This document shows positions 53,466 through 64,000 of a DNA stretch of 64,000 nt, piece after piece (the first letter of the stretch is position 1; every line of letters starts with the position of its first letter). Origin of the DNA: Ectothiorhodospiraceae bacterium. Lineage in GTDB: Bacteria; Pseudomonadota; Gammaproteobacteria; HK1. The notes under the pieces were generated by a model. It did no database searches, had not been told where the DNA came from, and was given only the letters and a program-made list of their open reading frames with translations. The stretch lies in the NCBI GenBank assembly GCA_024234875.1, contig JACKNM010000024.1, forward strand, positions 6,758-70,757. Direction: 5' to 3'. Made by a program: the position numbers and the translations under genes.

Positions 53466-54380
53466 ATGAGCCGGCTCCCGGTACACGACCAAACCGACTC
53501 GGCACCACCGCCGTCGACCGTCGAGCTGCTCGACGACATGTCCGGAATCGTGTCGCCGCCAGATGTGTACGTGCGGGTCACCGAGTTGCTGCAGGACTCG
53601 GCCGCCTCCGCCGACGCGATCGCCGACGTCATCGCGCTCGACCCACACCTCACCGCCCGCCTGCTGCGACTGGTCAACAGTGTCTATTTCGGCTTCGCGC
53701 GCCGCATCGATACCGTCAGCCGCGCCATCGCGGTGCTCGGGGAGACCGATCTGGTCAGCCTGGTGTTGGCGGTGAGCGCGGTGCGCTCGCTGTCGAAGCT
53801 GCCCACCGATCGCCTGGACCTCGAGAGCTTCTGGCGCCACAGCATCCACTGCGCGCTGGGGGCGCGAGCGATCGCCCGTCGCGCCGGGGTCCTGCACCCG
53901 GAGCGGCTGTTCGTCGCCGGGCTGCTCCACGACGTCGGCTACCTCGTGCTGTTCAACCGCCTGCCGGATCTGATGCGCGAGATCGCGACCCACGCCGGGG
54001 CCGACGAGGAGCTGATGGTCGGGCTCGAGCAGGCGACGCTCGGCTTCGACCATGCCGCCGTTGCCGGCGACCTGCTGGCACGATGGCACCTGCCGGAGAC
54101 GACCTGCGCCGCGGTGCGGCTCCATCACCAGGACGTCGGCGACGGTGAGTCGCTGGAGGCGGCGATCGTGAGGCTCGCCGACCGCATGGCGACGCAGTCC
54201 TGCGTCGGGGCGCTCCAGCGCCGGGCGCTCCAGCTCGCCGAGGACGTCGCGGTCGAGGAAGACCCCCTGATCGAGTCGATCCACGTGGCCATCGGCGGCA
54301 ACGTCGACCTCGAGGCGGTCCGCGAGGAGACCGCGGAGGGGTTCACCGCCGCGGTCGGAGCGCTCCTCGGAGCAGGTTGA
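53466..54380 (+). CDS. HDOD domain signalling protein
   Basis: A 304-residue protein consisting almost entirely of an HDOD domain: SPPDVYVRVTELLQDSAASA, then DPHLTARLLRLVNSVYFGF, IDTVSRAIAVLGETDLVSLVL and FVAGLLHDVGYLVLF. HDOD domains resemble HD phosphohydrolases without full catalytic residues and usually act as scaffolds in signalling. ATG 53466 was chosen over the longer frame, which adds only Arg-rich junk. First gene of a three-gene operon. The 250-bp region upstream (53216-53465) separates it from the divergent DUF1631-PP2C gene and should hold both promoters. Confidence 0.9.
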   Translation: MSRLPVHDQTDSAPPPSTVELLDDMSGIVSPPDVYVRVTELLQDSAASADAIADVIALDPHLTARLLRLVNSVYFGFARRIDTVSRAIAVLGETDLVSLVLAVSAVRSLSKLPTDRLDLESFWRHSIHCALGARAIARRAGVLHPERLFVAGLLHDVGYLVLFNRLPDLMREIATHAGADEELMVGLEQATLGFDHAAVAGDLLARWHLPETTCAAVRLHHQDVGDGESLEAAIVRLADRMATQSCVGALQRRALQLAEDVAVEEDPLIESIHVAIGGNVDLEAVREETAEGFTAAVGALLGAG

Positions 54381-54391
54381 GCGAGAGGGCG

Positions 54392-56217
<1,826 letters not shown>

Positions 56218-56221
<4 letters not shown>

Positions 56222-58839
56222 GCAAGCCGTCAACGCCGCGAGTCCTGTTCGTCGACGACGACATCACCGCCCGGGTGATGGCGGAGGCCTCGCTCGGTCA
56301 GGCCGGTTTCGAGGTCGAGGTCGCCCCCGACGGTCCGAGCGCACTGGAGTGCCTGACCCGCGCGCGACCGGACATCGTCCTGCTCGACGTCGACATGCCT
56401 GGCGTCGACGGCTTCCAGGTCTGCGAGTCGATCCGGGCCGTCGAGGGGTGCGCGACGCTGCCGATCCTGATGGTCACCGGACTCGACGACGCTGCCTCCA
56501 TCGACCGCGCCTTCGCCGCCGGGGCGACCGACTTCGCGGTCAAGCCGATCAACTGGTCGCTGCTTCGCCACCGCCTGCCCTACCTGCTGCGCTCGAGCGA
56601 CACCCTGGCGATGTTCGCGCGTACGGTGCAGGCCCTGGAGCGGAGCCAGGCGTCGCTGAGCAGCGCCGAGCGCATCGCCGGGCTCGGCAGCTGGGCGTGG
56701 ACCCCGGGAACCGACGAGCACACGTGGTCCGAGCAGCTCTACCGCATGATCGGGCTGGTGCGCGAGGCAGACGACGCCGAGCCCGGAGTCGACTGCTTCC
56801 TCCGCCACGTGCCGGCGGACGACCACGCGCTGGTGGCCGGCTGGTTCGAGGACGTCGCCTCCGGCCGTCTGCCCGGACCACTGGTCCACCGACTGGTACG
56901 TACCGACGGTGCCGAGCTGTGGGTCCAGCTCCGCACCGATGCGAGCAGTGAGGAATCGAGCCGGGAGCGATCGACCCACATCGCGGTCCAGGACGTCACC
57001 GCCCGCACCCATGCCGAGCAGCGCATCCGTCAGCTCGCCTACTTCGACCCGGTGACCGGACTCGCCAACCGGGCGTCGTTCAACGAGCGCGTGCACGAGG
57101 TGGTGCGCGAGCACGCCGCCCTGAACGATCCCGCGGCGGTGCTCATCCTCGACATCGACAACTTCAAGCGCATCAACGACACCATGGGCCACGCCCTCGG
57201 CGACCGTCTGTTGCTCGCGATCGGGCAGCGCCTTCGCCAGTGCGTCGGCGAGCTCGGCCCGCTCGGTGACGCACCGGGCGCAGGCAAGGGCCAGCAGATC
57301 CTCGTCTCGCGTCTCGGTGGCGACGAGTTCGCCCTGCTGCTGCCCCGGGTCGGCAACACCCGACAGGCCACCGCGGTGGCCGAGCGGTGCCTCGAGGTCA
57401 TGCGCAGCCCGTTCAACCTCGACGGCTTCGAGCTGTTCGTCACCCCGAGCATCGGCCTCGCATGCTTCCCCGAGCACGCCACCGACCCCAACGTGCTGCT
57501 CAGCAAGGCGGACGCCGCGGTGTCCCACGCCAAGCGCCTCGGCAAGAACACCTGCCGCGTCTTCGACGAGTCGATGAGCGCCGAGGCGCTGCAGCGGCTG
57601 AACCTGGACAAGCACCTGCGCCACGCGCTGGAGCGCGGCGAGTTCGAGCTGCACTACCAGCCGCAGCTCGATCTCCGCTCGGGTCGGGTGAACGCCGCCG
57701 AGGCGCTGCTACGGTGGACCTGCCCGGCACTCGGTCGGGTGCCGCCCGACGCATTCATCCCGCTGGCGGAGGAGAACGGCCTCATCGTTCCGATCGGTGA
57801 GTGGGTGCTGCGCACCGCCTGCCGCCAGGCGCGCGCGTGGCGCGACGCGGGTCTCGGACTGCGACGGGTCGCCGTCAACATCTCTCTGGTGCAGTTCGCG
57901 CAGCCGGACTTCCCGCAACTCATCGCCCGCATCCTCGAGGAGACCGGCCTGGAGCCGGACGGGCTCGAGGTGGAGATCACCGAGACCATGCTGGCCAAGG
58001 ACGTGGAGGGCGCAATCCAGACCCTGGACGCGCTGCGCGCTCAGAACGTCCAGCTCAGCATCGACGACTTCGGCACCGGGTACTCGAGCCTCAGCTACCT
58101 CAAGCGGTTCCCGATCCATCGACTCAAGATCGACCGCAGCTTCGTGCGCGACATCACCACCGACCCCGACGACGCCGCCATCGCCACCGCCGTCCTGCGC
58201 ATGGCCGAGAGCATGAAGCTCTCGGTGGTCGCCGAGGGGGTGGAGACCGAGGCGCAGCTCGCATTCCTCGAGCAGGAGCGATGCGACGAGGTGCAGGGCT
58301 ACTTCGTCAGTCGCCCACTCCCGGCCCAGGAGCTGACCGAGCTCATGCGCGACCCGACGTGGCCGGCGCTGCCCAACCGACCGAGCGCGCAGGGGACGCG
58401 GCGGGTGTTGTTCGTCGACGACGACAGCGGGATGCGCAGCTTCATCGCCCAGGCGCTCGCCGACGAGCCGTTCGAGCTCATCCTCGCCCCGGGGACCGAG
58501 GAGGCCTTCGACATCCTGGCCAAGGGCGCGGTGGAGGTGGTGGTCTCCGACCTCGACATGCCGGGCATGAACGGCATCGAGTTCCTGGAGCGGGCGCGGC
58601 GCCTGTACCCCGACACCCGGCGCATTCTCCTCACCGGCCAGGGTGACGTGCGCGCGCTGATGGGCGCGGTCAACGAGGCGGCGGTGTTCCGTTACCTGGC
58701 CAAGCCGGTGTCGTTGCGCGCACTGCGCCAAACCGTGCGGCTCGCGCTGTCCTGCGGCGACGCAGGGCCATCGGCGACGGAGGCGGGCGGCCCGGTCAAC
58801 ACCGGTCTCGGCAGGGCGACCGCCCGCGCGAGCGGCTGA
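56218..58839 (+). CDS. REC-PAS-GGDEF-EAL-REC cyclic-di-GMP enzyme
   Basis: An 873-residue protein. Order: receiver 1 (residues ~8-125, D57 in VLLDVDMPGVDG), a PAS/PAC-like sensor (~150-265, ending IAVQDVTARTHAEQRI), GGDEF (~270-440, intact RLGGDEF, GGDEF at 367-371), EAL (~455-700, EALLRW with EAL at 495-497, NISLVQF, DDFGTGYSSLSYLKRF, EGVET) and receiver 2 (~725-845, D778 in VVSDLDMPGMNG). Both the cyclase and phosphodiesterase motifs look catalytically complete, so it may be bifunctional, switched by two phosphorylation inputs. ATG overlaps the upstream stop (ATGA), so it is coupled to the HPt protein, the natural phosphodonor. Confidence 0.94.
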
Positions 58840-58975
58840 TAGCACCCGACGCCCTCGCCCCGCACCAGATCACGGCGCTGCATCGGCGCCGATGGGATAC
58901 TGCCAGCTCCGGGTGACCCTGGAGCGACGGCTTGCATCTCGAACCTTCCCGGGCGCGCAACGAAGGCGTCGACCG

Positions 58976-61642
58976 ATGACGCCCGACCCCGGTGCCGGGC
59001 CGCCACTCGACTGGCCCCGATTGGCGCCGGCCGAGGTGTTGCGGGCGCTCGACACCTCGCCCGAGGGGCTGGCGTCGGCGGCGGTCGACGAGCGCCGCGC
59101 CGGCCACGGGGCCAATGTCCTGCCTCGCCCACCCCGCGCCGGGCCGGTGTCGATCTACCTGCGGCAGTTCCGCAGCCCGTTCATCTATCTGCTGCTCGCC
59201 GCGGCCGCGATCTCGCTGGCGATCGCCGAGCTCGGCGACGCGCTCTTCATCTTCGCGGTGCTGCAGATCAACGCCGTCATCGGCACCGTCCAGGAATGGC
59301 GGGCCGAGACCGGGGCCGAGGCGTTGGACCGCATGGTGCGCAGCTGGGTGGTGGTCCGGCGCGCCGGGGCCCGGGCGCGGATCGACAGCGTCGAGCTGGT
59401 GCGCGGTGATGTCGTCGTGGTCGAGCCCGGGCTACACGTCCCGGCCGATCTGCGCCTGCTCACGGCGCAGGAGCTGCGGGTCGACGAGTCGACGCTGACC
59501 GGCGAGTCGACACCGGTGACCAAGGACCCGCTCGCGGTGCCACCCGCGGGGGCGCCGCTCGCCGAGCTCGCGACGATGCTCCATACCGGCACCGTGGTGC
59601 TGGCCGGACGCGCGACGGCGGTGGTGGTGCACACCGCGCCGGAGAGCGAGGTCGGACGCATCGCGGTCGCGCTCGCCGACGCACGACGACGCGCCCCGCC
59701 GCTGGTCCGACGGCTCGAGCGCTTCAGTCGGGTGGTGGCGGTGGGCATCGTCGCCGCCGTCGCCTTGCTCGCCATCGCCCAGATCGCCCGCGGCACGCCG
59801 GCGACCGAGATCCTGCTGCTCGCCATCGCGCTCGCGGTCTCCGCCATCCCCGAGGGGCTGCCGGTCGCGATCACCGTCGCGCTGTCGATCGCCACCCACC
59901 GCATGGCGGCGCGCCAGGTGCTGGTGCGCAAGCTCCCGGTCATCGAGGGACTCGGTGCCTGCACCGTGATCGCCAGCGACAAGACCGGAACCCTGACCGT
60001 CAACGAGCTGACCGCGCGGATGGTCGCGCTGCCGGGGCTCGGGCTCTACGCGATCGAGAACGACGCCGCGTCGGCGCAGCCGGTGGTGGTCGAGGGCGCG
60101 CCGCTCGCCGTCGCGGTGCCGATGTTGGAGCGGCTCGCCCTCGCCGCTTGCCTGACCAACGAGGCGTCGCTGCAGCTCGACGGCACCGGTGCCGTGCGGC
60201 ACTTCGGCGACACCGTCGATGTCGCGCTGCTGGTGCTCGCCACCCGCCTCGGTCTCGACCCATCGGCGGCCCGCGCTGCCCATCCCGAGATCGCGACCAT
60301 CCCCTACGAGTCGGCCCGCCGATACTCCGCCGCGTACTGTCGAGACGGCGACGACGTGGTGGTCGCGGTCAAGGGCGCGGCGGAGACGGTCCTCCGCATG
60401 TGTGGCGCCAGTGCCGACGAGACCGCCGCGGCGGCAGCGCAGTCGCTGTCCGAGGCCGGCTACCGGGTCATCGCGGTGGCCGAGGGGCGAGCGTCGAGAG
60501 ATGCACCACCACCGCCGACCGACGCCGAGCCGCGCGATCTCGTGCTGCTCGGGATGGTCGGCATCATCGACCCGCTCCGTCCGGAAGCGCCGGAGGCGGT
60601 ACGGCGCTGCGCCGAGGCCGGCATCGCGGTGTGCATGGTGACCGGCGACCATCCCGCCACCGCGCTCGCCATCGCGCGCGAGCTGGGTATCGCCAGCCCG
60701 GGCGACAGCGCGGTGACCGGGGTGACACTGGCCGGCGCCGGGAGCCCGGAGGCCTTCGACGCGCTGACCCGATCCTCACGCGTGTTCGCGCGCCTCGAGC
60801 CGATGCACAAGCTCGCGCTCGTGGAGTCGCTGCAGCGTCAGGGACACGCGGTCGCGGTGACCGGTGACGGTGTCAACGACGCGCCGGCGCTACGCGCCGC
60901 CGACATCGGGGTGGCGATGGGACGCGGCGGCACCGACGTCGCCCGCTCGGCGGCCGACATCATCCTCGCCGACGACCACTTCGCCTCCATCGTCGCCGGC
61001 ATCGAGCAGGGCCGCGTCGCCTACGACAACGTGCGCAAGGTGGTCTACCTGCTGCTGAGCACCGGCGCGGCCGAGCTGGTGGTGTTCGCGCTGGCGGTGA
61101 TGGCCGGCCTTCCGGTGCCCCTCTACGCCGCGCAGCTCCTGTGGCTGAACCTCGTCACCAACGGGATCCAGGACGTCGCGCTCGCGTTCGAGCGCGGCGA
61201 GGCCGACGTCCTGCGCCGCCCGCCCCGCCCGCCGCGCGAGCGCCTGTTCGACCGGCGCATGGTCGAGCAGGTGTTGCTGTCCGGGATGGTGATGGGTGCG
61301 CTGTCGTTCGCGCTGTTCGCCTGGTGCCTGGCGCAGGGCATGGCGACCGCAGAGGCGCGCAACGTCTTGCTGCTGATGATGGTGCTGTTCGAGGGTGCCC
61401 ACGTCTTCAACTGCCGCTCCGAGACCCACTCCGCGCTTCGCCAGCCGATCGCGGCCAACCCGCTGGTGGTCGCCGCGGCGGTGATTGCGATCGTGTTGCA
61501 CGTCGGGGCGATGTACTCGCCCCTGCTCCAGGGGGTGCTGCGGGTGGCGCCGGTCGCGGCCGAGACCTGGCTGGTGCTGGTCCCGCTCGGGCTCTCGCTG
61601 GTGCTGGTGATGGAGACCTACAAGTGGCTGCGGCGGCGCTGA
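58976..61642 (+). CDS. P-type cation-transporting ATPase (P2A/Ca2+-ATPase-like)
   Basis: An 888-residue P-type ATPase. Actuator motif TGES (175-178), phosphorylation site D335 in SDKTGTLTVNE, nucleotide-domain KGAAE, TGDHPATALAIA and hinge TGDGVNDAPAL are present. TM4 has SAIPEGLPVAIT as in Ca2+- and other P2 pumps. TM6 reads NLVTNGIQDVALAF, where SERCA-type Ca2+ pumps have NLVTDG; the Asp to Asn change makes the transported ion uncertain. There is no N-terminal heavy-metal CxxC domain. ATG 58976 was chosen; the longer frame to 58892 adds nothing conserved. No accessory subunit is adjacent. Confidence 0.9.
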   Translation: MTPDPGAGPPLDWPRLAPAEVLRALDTSPEGLASAAVDERRAGHGANVLPRPPRAGPVSIYLRQFRSPFIYLLLAAAAISLAIAELGDALFIFAVLQINAVIGTVQEWRAETGAEALDRMVRSWVVVRRAGARARIDSVELVRGDVVVVEPGLHVPADLRLLTAQELRVDESTLTGESTPVTKDPLAVPPAGAPLAELATMLHTGTVVLAGRATAVVVHTAPESEVGRIAVALADARRRAPPLVRRLERFSRVVAVGIVAAVALLAIAQIARGTPATEILLLAIALAVSAIPEGLPVAITVALSIATHRMAARQVLVRKLPVIEGLGACTVIASDKTGTLTVNELTARMVALPGLGLYAIENDAASAQPVVVEGAPLAVAVPMLERLALAACLTNEASLQLDGTGAVRHFGDTVDVALLVLATRLGLDPSAARAAHPEIATIPYESARRYSAAYCRDGDDVVVAVKGAAETVLRMCGASADETAAAAAQSLSEAGYRVIAVAEGRASRDAPPPPTDAEPRDLVLLGMVGIIDPLRPEAPEAVRRCAEAGIAVCMVTGDHPATALAIARELGIASPGDSAVTGVTLAGAGSPEAFDALTRSSRVFARLEPMHKLALVESLQRQGHAVAVTGDGVNDAPALRAADIGVAMGRGGTDVARSAADIILADDHFASIVAGIEQGRVAYDNVRKVVYLLLSTGAAELVVFALAVMAGLPVPLYAAQLLWLNLVTNGIQDVALAFERGEADVLRRPPRPPRERLFDRRMVEQVLLSGMVMGALSFALFAWCLAQGMATAEARNVLLLMMVLFEGAHVFNCRSETHSALRQPIAANPLVVAAAVIAIVLHVGAMYSPLLQGVLRVAPVAAETWLVLVPLGLSLVLVMETYKWLRRR

Positions 61643-61679
61643 CCTCGCGCCGCCGTCATGCCGTCCGCGAGACCGGGAA

Positions 61680-63701
61680 TCAGCCGCGCGCGAGCGTCGG
61701 GTCGCCGGCGGTCGGCTCGAGGTAGGTCCCGCTCGGGAAGCACGCCATGTATCGCTCGAGCAGCTCGACCCCGGCGCGCGGGCGCAGCACGCCGGCCTCG
61801 GTCTTGCGGCGGATGAGCTCGCTCATGCGGCGCTTGAGGTCGCTCGGGAAGTACTGGACCTGGGCCAGCATGTCCTGGATCGACGTGCCCTCGATGATCT
61901 TCTCGACGTAGTAGCCGCCCGGCTCGCCCTCGTCGGCGTAGATGTGGGCCTCGGGCACCCGCCCGAACAGGTTGTGGGCATCGCCCATGATGTCCTGGTA
62001 GGCCCCCATCAGGAAGAACCCGAGGAAGTAGCGCTCGCCATCGCCTGGCGCATGCAGCGGAAGGTAGTCCTTCTCAGGCGCGCCACTGACGTAGCGACCG
62101 ACCTTGCCATCGGAGTCGCAGGTCAGATCGACCAGCACCGCGCGGCGCGTCGGACGCTCGTCGAGGTGGTCGATGGGCATGATCGGGAAGCGCTGGCCGA
62201 TCGCCCAGTGGTCGAGGATCGACTGGAACACGGAGAAGTTGCAGAGGTACTGGTCGACCACCTGGTCCCCGAGGTCGCGCAGCTCCGCCGGCAGCTCGGC
62301 CGGGTCGAGGTTCTCGGCCCGCGACTGCACCGCCCGACACACCGACCAGTAGAGCTGCTCGGCGAGCGCCTTGTCCTCGATCGACAGGTAGCCGTAGCCG
62401 AACAGCGCATCGGCCTGCTTCTTGCCTTCCTGGGCATCGTGGAAGACCTCGAGCAGGCTGGTGGGCTTGGACTCGGCCGGCAGCTCGCGCGCCCAGTCGA
62501 GCGCTGCCGAGAGCTCGGCGATGCACTGGTGATCGTCCTCGTCGAGCGTCCAGCCCGGGTCGATCTGACCCTTACCGTGGGTCTCCAGCACCTCGACGAT
62601 CAGCACCGAGTGGTGCGCGGTGATGGCACGGCCGCTCTCCGAGACCAGGGTCGGCGCCGGCACCTCCTGGGCGTCGCAGACCTCCTTGACCGCGAACACC
62701 ACCGCGTTGGCGTACTCCTGCAGCGAGTAGTTGACGCCGCCCTCCTCGTCGCTGTAGCCGGCATCGTAGTTGACGCCGAGCCCGCCGCCGACATCGATGA
62801 AGCCGATGCGCGCCCCACGCTGGACGAGCTGCGCGTAGACGTGCGCGATCTCGCGCGCGGCGCGCTTGACCACGTTGACGTCCTCGACCTGACTGCCGAT
62901 GTGGAAGTGCAACAGCTCGATTGCCTCGAGCTGACCGGCGTCACGCAGCCGAGCAGAGAGCGCCACCAGCTCCGGAATCGAGAGCCCGAACTTCGACTGA
63001 TGCGAGCCCGACTCGGCCCAGCGCCCGGCCCCCTCGGTGTCGAGCCGGACCCGCACGCCGAGCCGCGGCGCCTGCCCGAGCTCGGCGGCGAGCGCGAGGT
63101 AGCGCTCGGCCTCGGAGAACTTCTCCATCACCGGAATCACGCGCTTTCCGAGCTGCTGGCCCGCGAGGATGAGCGACAGCATCACCCGGTCCTTCACGCC
63201 GTTGCAGATGAGCAGCGTCTCGTCGTCCTCGAGGTGCGGGAGCGTCGCCACGAGCTCGGTCTTCGAGCCGCACTCGAGGCCCATGCGAAACGGCCGCCCG
63301 GCGTCGAGCACCTCCTCCACGACCTCGTGGAGCTGGTTGACCTTGATCGGGTAGACCCCCTGGTAACGCCCGGGGTACTCGGCCTCCTCGATGGCATTGG
63401 CGAATGCCGCGTTCACCCGCTCCACGCGCGCGCGCAACACGTCGTGGAATCGCAGCAGACAGGGGAACGACACGTTGCGCGCCCGCAGGTCCTCGACCAC
63501 CGCCTGGATGTCGATCACCTGGTCACCGTGCTCGCGCCCGACGCGAACCGCGGCGTGGCCCGACTCCGAGACGAGGAAGAACCGGTCGCCCCACTCCGCG
63601 ACACGGTACAGCGCCGCCGCGTCCTCCACCGTCCACGACTCCGGCGCCACGTCGGACGCGCGGGTGGTCTCGACCTCGGTGGACTCGGCAGTGCTGCTCA
63701 A
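61680..63701 (-). CDS. speA: Biosynthetic arginine decarboxylase
   Basis: A 673-residue type III-fold PLP decarboxylase producing agmatine for polyamine synthesis. The Schiff-base lysine is K120 in VYPIKVNQ; the phosphate-binding GGGLGVNYD and FHIGSQVEDVNVVKRA are conserved. C-terminal HLDERPTRRAVLVDLTCDSDGK and GAYQDIMGDAHNLFGR match SpeA, including the Cys of the active site in LTCDSDG. The start is TTG 63701: a strong GGAGG lies 7 nt upstream, while the ATG at 63731 would place that RBS inside the gene. The long opposite-strand frame is a shadow. Confidence 0.94.
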   Translation of the reverse strand: MSSTAESTEVETTRASDVAPESWTVEDAAALYRVAEWGDRFFLVSESGHAAVRVGREHGDQVIDIQAVVEDLRARNVSFPCLLRFHDVLRARVERVNAAFANAIEEAEYPGRYQGVYPIKVNQLHEVVEEVLDAGRPFRMGLECGSKTELVATLPHLEDDETLLICNGVKDRVMLSLILAGQQLGKRVIPVMEKFSEAERYLALAAELGQAPRLGVRVRLDTEGAGRWAESGSHQSKFGLSIPELVALSARLRDAGQLEAIELLHFHIGSQVEDVNVVKRAAREIAHVYAQLVQRGARIGFIDVGGGLGVNYDAGYSDEEGGVNYSLQEYANAVVFAVKEVCDAQEVPAPTLVSESGRAITAHHSVLIVEVLETHGKGQIDPGWTLDEDDHQCIAELSAALDWARELPAESKPTSLLEVFHDAQEGKKQADALFGYGYLSIEDKALAEQLYWSVCRAVQSRAENLDPAELPAELRDLGDQVVDQYLCNFSVFQSILDHWAIGQRFPIMPIDHLDERPTRRAVLVDLTCDSDGKVGRYVSGAPEKDYLPLHAPGDGERYFLGFFLMGAYQDIMGDAHNLFGRVPEAHIYADEGEPGGYYVEKIIEGTSIQDMLAQVQYFPSDLKRRMSELIRRKTEAGVLRPRAGVELLERYMACFPSGTYLEPTAGDPTLARG

Positions 63702-63707
63702 CTCGAT

Positions 63708-63714
63708 ACCTCCT
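63708..63714 (-). promoter_or_regulatory. Shine-Dalgarno of speA
   Basis: AGGAGGT on the minus strand, 7 nt (from GGAGG) before the TTG start at 63701. It decides the start in favour of TTG. Confidence 0.75.
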
Positions 63715-63862
63715 CGACTTCGCGAACCCATGACGACGGCCGGGCGGCGCGTGAGGCCGCGCTGCCGGGCCGGGTAGCTTACCGCAGGCACGGCACGACC
63801 GATGACGAGCCTCACCGCCCGTCGTCCGTAACCGCCCCCCGCGGGCGTCGGAGACTGGCCGC

Positions 63863-64000
63863 TCAGCCCTCGACCGTCGGCGGCAGGACCGCGCGACCGA
63901 GGCGCGCCTCGGCCGCCTCGAGCTCGCGCGCCACCACCTGGAGCTCCGGCGCCGGCGTGCCGCCGGCCTGACTCAGCGCCTCGAACGCGCGACGGTTGTA
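63863..64000 (-). CDS. C-terminal fragment of an unidentified protein (runs off window)
   Basis: The minus strand is open for 45 codons from the window edge to a TGA at 63863. Visible sequence includes YNRRAFEALSQAGGTPAPEL and ends AVLPPTVEG, with a helical Glu/Ala/Arg stretch between. Too short to classify. It lies upstream of speA on the same strand, separated by 161 bp. Confidence 0.45.
   Translation of the reverse strand, partial: YNRRAFEALSQAGGTPAPELQVVARELEAAEARLGRAVLPPTVEG

Noticed and set aside
61944..63971. A 675-codon + strand frame opposite speA
   Set aside because: Antisense composition artefact; speA has complete motifs and a strong RBS.

Overview
The window is a high-GC (by eye about 70%) bacterial chromosome segment with dense genes and several conserved gammaproteobacterial blocks: tig-clpP-clpX-lon-hupB, surE-pcm-nlpD-rpoS, a yafS-like methyltransferase with rnhA-dnaQ facing mltD, rppH, a peptide ABC transporter next to fabI, and a biosynthetic speA. 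A PEP-CTERM sorting signal and a DUF1631 protein also fit. Best guess: an environmental gammaproteobacterium near Chromatiales/Ectothiorhodospiraceae; genus cannot be told from this sequence.

Layout. 1-5.2 kb: the 3' part of a surface beta-repeat protein with a PEP-CTERM signal, then a three-gene hydratase / CoA-transferase / citrate-lyase-like cluster for C4-C5 dicarboxyl-CoA chemistry. 5.2-11.9 kb: a complete Wadjet plasmid-defence operon (jetABCD, minus strand, every junction overlapping). 12-20.2 kb: accessory metabolism (MFS permease, methyltransferase, membrane protein, aldo/keto reductase, secreted alpha/beta hydrolase, class III aminotransferase). 20.3-26.2 kb: rppH, a lysine-rich histone-H1-like gene, adk, an Mth938-like gene, then rpoS-nlpD-pcm-surE. 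A 177-bp MITE-like element with 18-bp terminal inverted repeats lies between surE and an orphan FbpC-like ABC ATPase. 27.6-32.8 kb: argD, dnaQ, rnhA, a methyltransferase, mltD. 32.9-40.9 kb: a Ser/Thr kinase fused to a cyclic-nucleotide-binding domain, a small cysteine-pair protein, a peptide transporter without its ATPase, fabI, a hypothetical gene and an HNH endonuclease. 41-50.1 kb: ppiD, tRNA-Asp, tRNA-Val, hupB (near-consensus sigma70 promoter), lon, clpX, clpP, tig, tRNA-Leu. 50.2-58.8 kb: a signalling locus. 59-64 kb: a P-type cation ATPase, speA with a TTG start set by a strong RBS, and the 3' end of an unidentified gene.

The most unusual object is the 995-residue minus-strand protein at 50228-53215. 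A DUF1631 protein carries an inserted PP2C (PPM) phosphatase domain whose motif order is circularly permuted: the N-terminal third of the phosphatase (NED and DGMGG motifs) follows its C-terminal two thirds (GDSR, DHS, SDG, GGxDN). All metal-binding motifs are present. It is divergent from a translationally coupled operon of an HDOD protein, a membrane receiver/HPt protein lacking a kinase domain, and a REC-PAS-GGDEF-EAL-REC protein. With the Ser/Thr kinase 17 kb away, the region holds both writer and eraser domains for protein phosphorylation plus cyclic-di-GMP enzymes; a functional link between them is inference.
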